A stretch of DNA of 64,000 nucleotides from Bacillota bacterium (GTDB taxonomy: Bacteria; Bacillota; Clostridia; Lachnospirales; Lachnospiraceae). Where the stretch lies: assembly GCA_023439505.1 (NCBI GenBank), contig JAEXNR010000034.1:1-64000 (forward strand), in the 5' to 3' direction. Position 1 is the stretch's first letter. Every line of letters starts with the position of its first letter. The notes beneath the pieces are model-generated. The model ran no database searches and was not told the DNA's origin. It was given only the letters and a program-made list of their open reading frames with translations. The position numbers and the translations under genes were made by a program. This document shows, piece by piece, positions 33,068 to 41,376 of this stretch.

Positions 33068-33679
33068 ATGGCTAGAATATTTATTGTAATGGGAAAAAGT
33101 GCGACCGGTAAGGATACCATATATAAGCAGCTTTTAACATCTGCAGAGTTGCAGCTAAAGACAGCGGTTATCTATACGACAAGACCAAAGCGCAGTGCGG
33201 AGAGGGAGGGCGTGGAATATCATTTTGTGGATGAAGCGGCCCTTTTGGAATTTAAGGCTCAGAATAAGATAATTGAACATCGCTTTTATGATACTGTCCA
33301 TGGGCGGTGGCATTACTTTACTGTTAATGACGGTCAGATTGATCTGGATCGTTTTGATTACCTTATGATTGGCACGTTGGCATCCTATCTGCAGATCAGG
33401 GCGTATTATGGCGATGAGAAAGTAGTTCCAATCTACCTGGAAGTGGAAGACGGCGTAAGACTGTTGCGTGCAATGGACAGGGAAAGGAATCAGGGTGTTC
33501 CCAAGTATGCAGAGGTATGCAGAAGATATCTTGCGGATGAGGAGGATTTTTCCGAGGAGAATCTGGTAAAAGCAGGGATTGTAAAACGATATTGCAATCA
33601 CGAGATGGAGGAATGTCTGCATAAGATCAGACAAGACATCAAAAATTTTACTGTAAACTGCCGGAATAATGTGATATAA
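33068..33679 (+). CDS. Guanylate kinase-like protein
   Basis: A nucleotide monophosphate kinase-family protein of 203 residues. The P-loop is GKSATGKDT, followed by TTRPKRSAEREGVEYHFV, the GMP-binding signature of guanylate kinase. Length is normal for the family. AGAGAGGGCATAGGA precedes the ATG. It occupies the place held by thymidylate kinase (tmk) in the B. subtilis operon. Whether it is the cell's main Gmk or a specialised copy cannot be decided from the window. Confidence 0.8.
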   Translation: MARIFIVMGKSATGKDTIYKQLLTSAELQLKTAVIYTTRPKRSAEREGVEYHFVDEAALLEFKAQNKIIEHRFYDTVHGRWHYFTVNDGQIDLDRFDYLMIGTLASYLQIRAYYGDEKVVPIYLEVEDGVRLLRAMDRERNQGVPKYAEVCRRYLADEEDFSEENLVKAGIVKRYCNHEMEECLHKIRQDIKNFTVNCRNNVI

Positions 33680-33793
33680 TCAACGTAGTTGTATATTTTC
33701 TGAATTTTTAATAAAATATAACCAAAATTCAGTGAATGTTGAAACAGGCATCAGCTTGAGAATTAAGAAAGCAATTACAGGAGCTATGAGGTT

Positions 33794-34234
33794 ATGGAAA
33801 TTAAAGTTAATCAAATGCAGCAAGTGAATCAGGTAGAAAAAAAGGCACCGGTACCGGAAGCGGATGGTTCTTTTAAATTTACGTTAATTTCCCATATTGA
33901 GGAACAGGAGTTGGGAACCAGATTAAACGCATTGCTCGAAGAGATCTCGGCGCATGGTAAGAAGATATCAAAGCATTTTGATGTAAAAGATATGAAACAT
34001 TACCGGGAATTGATTAAGGAATTCATGAATGAAATTGTTAACCGCTCCCATAAGTTCTCAAGAGAAAACTTCCTGGATAAAAAGGGAAGGCACAGAGTAT
34101 ATGCCATGATAAAACTCATTGATAAGAATTTAGACGAACTGGCCACGGAATTAATTAAGGATGAGAAGGATCACTTGGCAATTCTTAATAAAATAGACGA
34201 AATCAGGGGATTATTATTAGATATCCTGACTTAA
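33794..34234 (+). CDS. yaaR: YaaR-family (DUF327) protein
   Basis: A small charged cytoplasmic protein of 146 residues. It matches YaaR by its helical, Lys/Glu-rich composition, by the segment YRELIKEFMNEIVNRSHKFS and by its place just before holB. Its biochemical function is not established. The ATG at 33794 lies behind GGAGCTATGAGG. Confidence 0.8.
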   Translation: MEIKVNQMQQVNQVEKKAPVPEADGSFKFTLISHIEEQELGTRLNALLEEISAHGKKISKHFDVKDMKHYRELIKEFMNEIVNRSHKFSRENFLDKKGRHRVYAMIKLIDKNLDELATELIKDEKDHLAILNKIDEIRGLLLDILT

Positions 34235-34264
34235 ACTTGTATATGATAAAGTGAAGGTGATAGA

Positions 34265-35260
34265 ATGCAGGATTATAATCAAGTGATAGGACATGAAAGT
34301 ATCATTCTGCATATGCAGAATGCAATAAAATCCCGGAAGGTTTCCCATGCATATATTTTACATGGGGAAGAGGGGATGGGCAAGAAGACTCTGGCTGGAA
34401 TATTTGCGAAAACCTTACAGTGTGAGGAGGACACTACAAACCCCTGCGGGCGTTGTAAATCCTGTATACAATCAGAAACGGGCAACCATCCGGACATTAT
34501 CCGGGTTATCCATGAAAAGACCAGTATTGGTGTGGACGATATCAGACTTCAGGTGAATAATGATATTCAGATCAAACCATATCATAGTCCTTATAAGATA
34601 TATTTGATAGATGATGCAGAGAAGCTGACAGAAGCGGCTCAGAATGCTCTGTTAAAGACCCTGGAGGAACCCCCGGAGTATGCGGTCATACTTCTTCTGG
34701 TAAGTAATATCAGTCTTATCTTACCGACGATTATATCCAGAAGTGTGGTGCTTAATTTAAAGCCGGTAGATAAAAAGAAAATAAAAGAATATCTGATGAA
34801 TCAATATCAGATTCCGGATTATGCAGCGCAGATGGCAGCAGACTTTTCCGGCGGGAATGTGGGCAAGGCAATCAAATATGCTTCCTCGGAAGAGTTTGAA
34901 CGGATGAAAGAGGATGTGCTTCATATTTTAAAATACATCGATGAGATGGAATTATATGAGGTGATTGCAGGAATTAAAACCATCACTGCAGGAAAGACAA
35001 CAATCGATGATTATATTGATCTGATGATTTTATGGTATCGGGATATCCTGATGTTTAAGGCCACCAAGGATCCCAATCTACTAATATTCAAAGGAGAATA
35101 TCCGTTCATTAAAAATCAGGCGAATATCAGAAGTTATGAAGGCCTGGAAAATATTATGAAGGCAATGGAGAAGGCAAAACTCAGATTAAGAGCAAATGTT
35201 AATTTTGATATTGCGATTGAATTGATGCTGCTTACAATAAAGGAGAATAGTAATGGTTAA
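34265..35260 (+). CDS. holB: DNA polymerase III delta-prime subunit
   Basis: A clamp-loader subunit of 331 residues that helps load the beta sliding clamp. It has a P-loop-like GEEGMGKKT, the zinc module CGRCKSC, the DDAEKLTEAAQNALLKTLEEPPE segment and the sensor motif region PTIISRS. The next gene overlaps its end by eight bases, so translation is coupled. GTGAAGGTGATAG precedes the ATG. Confidence 0.92.
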   Translation: MQDYNQVIGHESIILHMQNAIKSRKVSHAYILHGEEGMGKKTLAGIFAKTLQCEEDTTNPCGRCKSCIQSETGNHPDIIRVIHEKTSIGVDDIRLQVNNDIQIKPYHSPYKIYLIDDAEKLTEAAQNALLKTLEEPPEYAVILLLVSNISLILPTIISRSVVLNLKPVDKKKIKEYLMNQYQIPDYAAQMAADFSGGNVGKAIKYASSEEFERMKEDVLHILKYIDEMELYEVIAGIKTITAGKTTIDDYIDLMILWYRDILMFKATKDPNLLIFKGEYPFIKNQANIRSYEGLENIMKAMEKAKLRLRANVNFDIAIELMLLTIKENSNG

Positions 35261-36170
35261 TGTAATTGGAGTGAGATTTCGAAGCGCAGGGAAAGTCTAC
35301 TTCTTTGATCCCGCGGGTTTTGAGGTCACACAGGGCAATAATGTTATAGTTGAAACCGCAAGAGGAATAGAGTACGGCTCCGTTGTCTTAGGTCCCAGAG
35401 AGGTAGAAGACGATAAGATTATTCAGCCGTTGAAGCCGGTGATCCGTATTGCAACACCGGAGGATAATGCGATAGAGAAAAAGAACAAAGAGAAAGAAAA
35501 AGAAGCGTTCACCATCTGCCTTGAGAAAATTAAAAAACACGGACTGGAAATGAAGCTGATTGACTCAGAATATACGTTTGACAACAATAAGGTATTATTT
35601 TATTTTACTGCAGACGGAAGAATTGACTTTAGAGAACTGGTTAAGGATTTGGCCTCTGTGTTTAAGACCAGAATTGAGCTCCGGCAAATCGGGGTCAGGG
35701 ACGAGACGAAAATTGTGGGAGGAATCGGCATCTGCGGCAGGCCACTGTGCTGTCATACCCATTTGTCTGAATTTGCCCCTGTTTCAATTAAGATGGCGAA
35801 GGAACAGAATCTTTCCTTGAATCCTACAAAAATTTCAGGTGTATGCGGCAGGTTAATGTGCTGCCTTAAGAACGAGGAAGAAGCTTATGAGGAATTAAAC
35901 AGCAAGCTTCCTAATGTGGGGGACGCGGTCACAACCAAGGACAGTTTAAGAGGTGAGGTTCAGAGCGTCAGTGTATTAAAGCAGTTGGTGAAGGTTATCG
36001 TGACGCTTGAGAATGATGAAAAAGAGGTTCGGGAATATAAGGTCGAAGATTTGAAATTTAAGTTGAGAAAGCGTAAGGAAAAGGTTGCTGCAGCCATTGA
36101 GGATGAGGAGCTGAGAGTATTAGAGTTACTGGAAAGGAAAGAGGGGAAATCCCTGCTTAACGATGAATAG
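35253..36170 (+). CDS. ricT: RicT/YaaT, PSP1-domain regulatory protein
   Basis: A protein of 305 residues with the PSP1 C-terminal domain. Conserved cysteine pairs are seen in CGRPLCCHTH and VCGRLMCC, which in the RicAFT complex of B. subtilis take part in iron-sulfur cluster binding. The complex affects sporulation, biofilm and RNase Y-dependent mRNA processing. It overlaps holB upstream and the methyltransferase gene downstream by eight bases each, a tightly coupled set. The C-terminal ~50 residues are a charged coil. Confidence 0.9.
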   Translation: MVNVIGVRFRSAGKVYFFDPAGFEVTQGNNVIVETARGIEYGSVVLGPREVEDDKIIQPLKPVIRIATPEDNAIEKKNKEKEKEAFTICLEKIKKHGLEMKLIDSEYTFDNNKVLFYFTADGRIDFRELVKDLASVFKTRIELRQIGVRDETKIVGGIGICGRPLCCHTHLSEFAPVSIKMAKEQNLSLNPTKISGVCGRLMCCLKNEEEAYEELNSKLPNVGDAVTTKDSLRGEVQSVSVLKQLVKVIVTLENDEKEVREYKVEDLKFKLRKRKEKVAAAIEDEELRVLELLERKEGKSLLNDE

Positions 36171-36915
36171 GAACGAGAAGAATCCTGCATTAAGGCCGGA
36201 TGAGCGCCTTGATGATCTTCATAGAAATAACTATCAGATTATACAGAATACAAAGAAATTTTGTTTTGGTATGGATGCAGTACTGCTATCCGGATTTTCC
36301 AAAGTCTTATCAGGAGAAACTGTATTGGATCTTGGTACGGGAACCGGAATCATTCCTATTTTGCTGGAAGCAAAGACACAGGGCAGACATTTCACCGGCC
36401 TTGAGATTCAGGAAGAGAGTGCGGATATGGCACGACGGAGTGTCGCCATAAACAAACTGGAAGATAAAATTGATATTGTGACAGGAGATATCAAGGAGGC
36501 CCAGACTATATTTGGACGGGCTTCCTTTGATGTTGTTACCAGTAACCCCCCCTATATGACCCACAGCCACGGACTGGTTAATCCGGCTGCGGATAAGGCA
36601 ATTGCCAGGCATGAGATCCTTTGTACTCTGGAAGATGTTATAAGAGAAGCAGCAGGGGTCTTAAAGCCTAACGGCAGGTTCTATCTGGTACATCGGCCCT
36701 TTCGCTTGACGGAGATAATACAGACCCTGTGCAGCTATAAATTGGAGCCAAAACGGATGAAATTTGTACATCCTTATATTGATAAGGAACCGAATATGGT
36801 ACTGGTGGAATGTCTGAAGGGCGCCAAACCAAGAGTCACTTTGGAAGCACCATTAATCGTATACAAGGAACCGAAGGTATACACCGACGAAATATATGAT
36901 ATTTATGGATACTAA
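36163..36915 (+). CDS. trmN6: tRNA1(Val) (adenine-37 N6)-methyltransferase family protein
   Basis: A SAM-dependent methyltransferase of 250 residues, YabB/YfiC-like. It has the SAM-binding strand VLDLGTGTGIIPILL, acidic LEIQEE and the catalytic NPPY motif (VTSNPPYM) of N6-adenine methyltransferases. Position after ricT matches yabB of B. subtilis. It should modify a tRNA anticodon-loop adenine, although the exact tRNA is inferred from the family. Confidence 0.87.
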   Translation: MNRNEKNPALRPDERLDDLHRNNYQIIQNTKKFCFGMDAVLLSGFSKVLSGETVLDLGTGTGIIPILLEAKTQGRHFTGLEIQEESADMARRSVAINKLEDKIDIVTGDIKEAQTIFGRASFDVVTSNPPYMTHSHGLVNPAADKAIARHEILCTLEDVIREAAGVLKPNGRFYLVHRPFRLTEIIQTLCSYKLEPKRMKFVHPYIDKEPNMVLVECLKGAKPRVTLEAPLIVYKEPKVYTDEIYDIYGY

Positions 36916-37014
36916 GTTATCGTCAAAAGACACAGCAAAGAAATGATATCAAATGGACGACAGTGATTTCCTGAAGCAGAGGGAGGTTATGGTTGTTCTT
37001 GGGAAAGGTTTTTT

Positions 37015-37863
37015 ATGTCCGGTAAATTATATTTATGCGCAACACCGATTGGAAACCTGGAAGATATTACCCTGAGGGTTATCAAAACATTGGAAGAGGT
37101 AGATTTAATTGCCGCCGAAGATACCAGACACAGTATTAAGCTGTTAAACCATCTTGGAATAAAAACGCCAATGACAAGTTACCATGAATTTAATAAGATT
37201 GCAAAGGCCAAATATCTTGTGGAACAGATGAAAGCAGGCTGCAATATCGCATTAATCACCGATGCCGGAACCCCGGGGATATCAGATCCCGGCGAAGAGC
37301 TGGTAAGACTGGCATATGAGGCGGAGATAGAAGTGACTTCCCTTCCGGGCGCCTGTGCCGCTGTTACTGCACTGACCTTATCCGGTCTTGCCACCAGAAG
37401 ATTTAGCTTCGAAGCCTTTCTTCCCACCCAGAAGAAGGACAGGCTGTCCGTACTGAATGAAATGAAGTCGGAAACAAGAACGCTGATTGTCTATGAAGCA
37501 CCCCACAGGCTTCTTAAGACGTTAAAGGAATTGCTGGAAGTTCTGGGTGACAGAAGGATATCAGTCGTTAAGGAATTAACAAAAAAACATGAAAGTGTAG
37601 TTCAAACTTCGCTCTCCGGGGCGGTTACCCTTTATGAGGGGCAGGAACCCAAGGGAGAGTATGTGCTGATTATCGAAGGAAGGTCTGCCCAGGAAATTGA
37701 AATGGAAATTCAGGGTCAATGGGAAGCTATGTCAATCATAGAACATATGCAAATCTATTTGCAGAAGGGTCTTGATAAGAAGGAGGCCATGAAATCGGTT
37801 GCAAAGGATCGGGGGACCAGCAAACGGGAAATCTATCAGGCGCTGATTCAGGAAGAGTTATAA
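37015..37863 (+). CDS. rsmI: 16S rRNA (cytidine-1402 2'-O)-methyltransferase
   Basis: A SAM-dependent methyltransferase of 282 residues of the tetrapyrrole-methylase fold. It starts LYLCATPIGNLEDITLR, has AAEDTRHS, LITDAGTPGISDPG and LPGACAAVTAL, all signatures of RsmI. The ATG at 37015 follows GGGAAAGG. A short overlapping frame starts at 36989 but is probably chance. Confidence 0.92.
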   Translation: MSGKLYLCATPIGNLEDITLRVIKTLEEVDLIAAEDTRHSIKLLNHLGIKTPMTSYHEFNKIAKAKYLVEQMKAGCNIALITDAGTPGISDPGEELVRLAYEAEIEVTSLPGACAAVTALTLSGLATRRFSFEAFLPTQKKDRLSVLNEMKSETRTLIVYEAPHRLLKTLKELLEVLGDRRISVVKELTKKHESVVQTSLSGAVTLYEGQEPKGEYVLIIEGRSAQEIEMEIQGQWEAMSIIEHMQIYLQKGLDKKEAMKSVAKDRGTSKREIYQALIQEEL

Positions 37864-37896
37864 AATCAAAGTTAACTGTCTTTTGGAGGTGAACTA

Positions 37897-39429
37897 ATGT
37901 TATTTGGAGTGTTTCAATCAAAAAGGTGGAGAATGGCTGCCGTCCTGCTGGGAATTGCAGTGGTGATCCTTCTTATCTTTTGCTATAGGAACTATTCGTC
38001 GGGCAGAAGGTACCACGAGCAGACAGTAATGGCAGAAGAATACTTAAAGGATGGTAATTTCAAACAGGCTACGAATGCGTTTTTAAGGGCTTTGTCACTG
38101 AATAACAAGGATCAGATGCGTTTATCGATTGGATTGGCTGATGCTTATCTTGGCATGGACATGTATGATGAGGCGTTGGAGGTTTTACGGGATTGTTATA
38201 AAAAGACATCCAATAATACCATCAAAGTAAAGATTGAGGATGTCGCGGCAAAAAAAACCGATTATGCATATCAGCAAGTGATAACAAGAGCAGAGACTTA
38301 TTATTCAAACAAAGAATATGACAAAGCGATTGCCGAATTTGAGAAGGCGAAACAGATCAAAAGTAAAGATGTGACCGCTTATCAGCGGATTGCAGAGGCT
38401 TATATTGAGGAAGGAAATTATGATCTTGCCAATAAGTCTGTGCAGGAGGGCCTGACAATTACACAAAGTGATGCATTAAAGGGGACACTGGATAAAGTAA
38501 ATGATTTGTTAAATATTCAAAAGTATGAAACAATGGTCACCGAAGCATCCGAGTACATTTATCAGGAAAATTACGAAGACGGGATTAAGAATTATGAAGA
38601 AGCCATTCATCTGATGCCCAATGAAATAGATGCATATACTGGGCTGGCAGAGGCCTATATTTCTAAACAGGAGTTTACAAAGGCAATCATGCTGCTTCAG
38701 GATGCCATAGGACAGACAAGAAGCGATGACCTTAAGGATTTGTTAAAAAGGGTCACAGAGCAAAAAGCCATGGAAGAGGAAAGCAATAAGGTGCTGGCGA
38801 AATTATATAGTGCTCTTGACCAGTTGGATGTTGATAAAATCATCGCTGCCATGAGTAAAAAAGCATTCAAGGAAAAGATAGCAACGGATGCACCTGTGTA
38901 TTTTAGTCCGCTGGGAATCGGTGAAATTACCAAGGGGTACGGAATGATTGTATATGACAGTAATACCGTCTATTTTGGCGGGATTACTGAAGGATTAAAG
39001 AATGGTCTGGGGGTATATTTTGTACTGGCAGATGGGAAAAAGAGTAAGGACTATTACTTTTATGAGGGAAAATGGATCCTTGATTATCCCAGTGGAAAAG
39101 GCAAGACACAGGAAGTAACCGTAAAAGTGGAGAATGAGGAACACATCCATTATAAAACCTTAACCGAGGGTACGTTTATTGATGGGAAAGAGAACGGTGA
39201 CATGAAGAAGACCTTCTACCAAAACGATAAGGAAATTCAAAGTGTTGCTTATAAAGCGGATAATGGCAGGCCCAGACCGTATATCAATAATAATGGAAGA
39301 CAGGTTCTCTTAGACGGGGGAAACCGGTATGCCATAGGTTTTATTTACAAAGACAAAGAGCAGACCAATGATTACTACGGGGTATCTCCGGACACCCATT
39401 GGGGTGTCAAAGCATTTATTGAAAAGTAA
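37897..39429 (+). CDS. Membrane-anchored TPR protein with MORN-like C-terminus
   Basis: A protein of 510 residues. One N-terminal membrane segment (about 13-29) anchors it, with most of the chain probably outside the membrane. Several tetratricopeptide repeats follow (AEEYLKDGNFKQATNAFLRAL, AYIEEGNYDLANKSV, AYISKQEFTKAIMLLQ). The last ~150 residues hold MORN-like units (GGITEGLKNGLGVYF, YEGKWILDYPSGKGK, GTFIDGKENGDM). TTTGGAGGTG precedes the ATG. It probably scaffolds protein contacts; the role is unknown. A strong terminator follows. Confidence 0.75.
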   Translation: MLFGVFQSKRWRMAAVLLGIAVVILLIFCYRNYSSGRRYHEQTVMAEEYLKDGNFKQATNAFLRALSLNNKDQMRLSIGLADAYLGMDMYDEALEVLRDCYKKTSNNTIKVKIEDVAAKKTDYAYQQVITRAETYYSNKEYDKAIAEFEKAKQIKSKDVTAYQRIAEAYIEEGNYDLANKSVQEGLTITQSDALKGTLDKVNDLLNIQKYETMVTEASEYIYQENYEDGIKNYEEAIHLMPNEIDAYTGLAEAYISKQEFTKAIMLLQDAIGQTRSDDLKDLLKRVTEQKAMEEESNKVLAKLYSALDQLDVDKIIAAMSKKAFKEKIATDAPVYFSPLGIGEITKGYGMIVYDSNTVYFGGITEGLKNGLGVYFVLADGKKSKDYYFYEGKWILDYPSGKGKTQEVTVKVENEEHIHYKTLTEGTFIDGKENGDMKKTFYQNDKEIQSVAYKADNGRPRPYINNNGRQVLLDGGNRYAIGFIYKDKEQTNDYYGVSPDTHWGVKAFIEK

Positions 39430-39469
39430 ACAGTCGGATCCGGCAAGCTGTTTCGTCTGTTATGTGTAA

Positions 39470-39507
39470 TAAAAAAGGAGCTGTTGTATTACAACAGTTC
39501 CTTTTTC
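39470..39507. terminator. Bidirectional terminator between the TPR gene and the abrB-type gene
   Basis: AAAAAGGAGCTGTTGTA pairs with TACAACAGTTCCTTTTT (one G-U pair), with A- and T-runs on either side. It can end both the TPR gene and the convergent abrB-type gene. Confidence 0.85.
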
Positions 39508-39520
39508 ACTGTTATGTAAA

Positions 39521-39778
39521 TTACTCTACGATTCCAGCAAGCTTAGCAAGCTCCATGATTGTGTCTTTGGAAATTTTCTTTCCTTGATAATCAATAAGAT
39601 TATCTTTGCTGCCATTAAAAATGTCTGTTGGCTGATATTTCTGAAGGATAATTTTACCTTCGTCAACAAAAATTTCTAAGGGATCTCTTTCACTAACATC
39701 CAATGTTCTTCTTAACTCGATGGGCAATGTAATTCTACCAAGTTCATCAAGTCTTCTAACAATACCTGTACTTTTCAT
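39521..39778 (-). CDS. AbrB/SpoVT-type transition-state regulator
   Basis: A DNA-binding protein of 85 residues with the swapped-hairpin AbrB domain (STGIVRRLDELGRITLPIELRRTL) at the N-terminus and a short C-terminal multimerisation part. Start is the ATG at 39778 with AAAAGGAGG before it. An abrB gene at the end of the rsmI block matches B. subtilis order. It probably represses stationary-phase or sporulation genes. Confidence 0.9.
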   Translation of the reverse strand: MKSTGIVRRLDELGRITLPIELRRTLDVSERDPLEIFVDEGKIILQKYQPTDIFNGSKDNLIDYQGKKISKDTIMELAKLAGIVE

Positions 39779-39870
39779 AGGGTGCCTCCTTTTCTCAAGT
39801 ATATTGGGGAATAAATTGCGGCCATATACACAATGTGTCAGCTTACATTTTTTGTATATAGCATTATTAT

Positions 39871-39899
39871 AAGATATCATAGGGCTATTTTAATGTCAA
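39871..39899 (-). promoter_or_regulatory. Promoter of the abrB-type gene
   Basis: On the minus strand TTGACA (39894-39899) and TATCTT (39871-39876) are 17 bases apart, giving a leader of about 90 bases. The DNA around it is very AT-rich. Confidence 0.6.
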
Positions 39900-39984
39900 C
39901 TAAAATATTTGTCATAAGATAGCACAATTTAAACAATATATGTAAAACAGATACAACTATTACCGTATATTAAGCGAAAAAAGG

Positions 39985-40012
39985 ACATTTTTATCCGTTT
40001 TCGGCATATAGT
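39985..40012 (+). promoter_or_regulatory. Possible sigma-E-type promoter of spmAB
   Basis: ACATTTT (39985-39991) and CATATAGT (40005-40012) are separated by 13 bases, resembling the -35 and -10 elements of the mother-cell sigma factor SigE. spmAB is known to be mother-cell expressed in B. subtilis, which agrees with this reading. Confidence 0.45.
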
Positions 40013-40066
40013 TTAATAATGATCGTTAGTATACTAATTTTGCTCATTAGCAAGAAAGGTGAGGCC

Positions 40067-40654
40067 ATGATAAATTACTTATGGGGAATCATGATTGTCG
40101 TTGGAATTATAGTGGGTGTAATACGGGGAGATATCGCGCAGGTAAGCAATGCCACTTTAACTTCGTCCAAAGAGGCAGTGACGTTATGCTTTACGATGCT
40201 TGGAATTATGGCAATGTGGACTGGAATTATGCAGGTGGCGAAGAAATGTGGATTGATGGGCGCCATGACGAGGGGCCTTGGTCCTGTCATACGAAAATTG
40301 TTTCCGGATCTTCCAAGAGAGCACATTGTTAATGAGTATATTGCATCGAATATGATTGCAAATATACTTGGATTGGGATGGGCTGCAACTCCTATGGGGC
40401 TTATGGCTATGCGGGAACTAAAGAAACTGAACCATGATTCAGAGGTGGCAAGCTGTGATATGTGTACCTTTCTGATCATCAATATATCCTCTCTTCAACT
40501 GATTCCGGTAAATATTATCGCATATCGGAGTCAATACGGATCTGTAAACCCTGCTGAAATACTGGGAGCGGGAATTATTGCAACGACATGCTCAACGGCG
40601 GCAGGAATTATCTTCTCCGCTGTTGCCAGAAGAAGGAGCAAACAGGGAAAGTAG
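40067..40654 (+). CDS. spmA: Spore maturation protein A
   Basis: A membrane protein of 195 residues with about four or five hydrophobic segments and the nucleoside-recognition (Gate-like) motif region. It begins MINYLWGIMIVVGIIVGV and contains SKEAVTLCFTMLGIMAMWTGIM. With SpmB it is needed for proper spore core dehydration. ATG at 40067 has GGTGAGG; a longer frame from 40019 lacks a site. Confidence 0.9.
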   Translation: MINYLWGIMIVVGIIVGVIRGDIAQVSNATLTSSKEAVTLCFTMLGIMAMWTGIMQVAKKCGLMGAMTRGLGPVIRKLFPDLPREHIVNEYIASNMIANILGLGWAATPMGLMAMRELKKLNHDSEVASCDMCTFLIINISSLQLIPVNIIAYRSQYGSVNPAEILGAGIIATTCSTAAGIIFSAVARRRSKQGK

Positions 40655-40693
40655 GAGGTATGTATGCCGCACTGGCGGCGGAGGGAGGCTGTT

Positions 40694-41221
40694 ATGGGTT
40701 TTATTATTTATATTTCAGATTTTATTATTCCATTTATCTTTATTTATATCATCGGCTTCGGATTGATTACCAGAACCAATATTTATGACGAATTTATTAA
40801 GGGTGCAAAGGATGGGTTCAAGGTAGTGTTTGATATAATGCCAACCCTGATCGGACTCATGGTGGCAATTGGAATACTGAGGGCCTCCGGGGCGCTGGAT
40901 CTTTTATCGAATTTAATTAAGCCGGTTACAGGACTGCTGCACTTCCCCTCGGAGCTTGTGCCGGTCACATTGGTTAAGATGTTTTCCTCTTCTGCAGCTA
41001 CCAGTCTGGTGCTGGATATTTTTAAACAATATGGTCCGGATTCCTATTACGGAAGGCTGGTGTCAGTGATCAGCAGCAGCACAGAGACCATCTTTTATAC
41101 CATGGCGGTATATTTTATGGCAGCGGGTGTGAAAAAGACCAGATACACGCTTGCAGGCTGTCTGGTGGCAACGCTGACAGGGGTGGTGGCAAGTGTAATT
41201 ATAACAAATCTAGTTTTCTGA
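40694..41221 (+). CDS. spmB: Spore maturation protein B
   Basis: A membrane protein of 175 residues, partner of SpmA. It has several hydrophobic segments and the conserved SSTETIFYTMAVYFMA. Two starts each have a good ribosome site: 40664 (behind TAGGAGG, giving a basic ten-residue extension) and 40694 (behind GGGAGG). I chose 40694 because the product then begins near the first helix as in the family. Confidence 0.88.
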   Translation: MGFIIYISDFIIPFIFIYIIGFGLITRTNIYDEFIKGAKDGFKVVFDIMPTLIGLMVAIGILRASGALDLLSNLIKPVTGLLHFPSELVPVTLVKMFSSSAATSLVLDIFKQYGPDSYYGRLVSVISSSTETIFYTMAVYFMAAGVKKTRYTLAGCLVATLTGVVASVIITNLVF

Positions 41222-41376
41222 ACAAAATTTTAATAATAAAAGAGGAACCTCCACATAATACAGGAATAATGTTATGATAAACAAAAAGATGTGGAATATC
41301 ATGACATGGTAATATGGTATTATCTACATAAAGATAGGGTGCAGAAGGATAAAATTATATGAAATGGAGGTGTGTC

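Noticed and set aside
36989..37075. Short frame overlapping the rsmI start
   Set aside because: The purine-rich site is too close to its ATG, its product is not recognisable, and rsmI has its own ribosome site.
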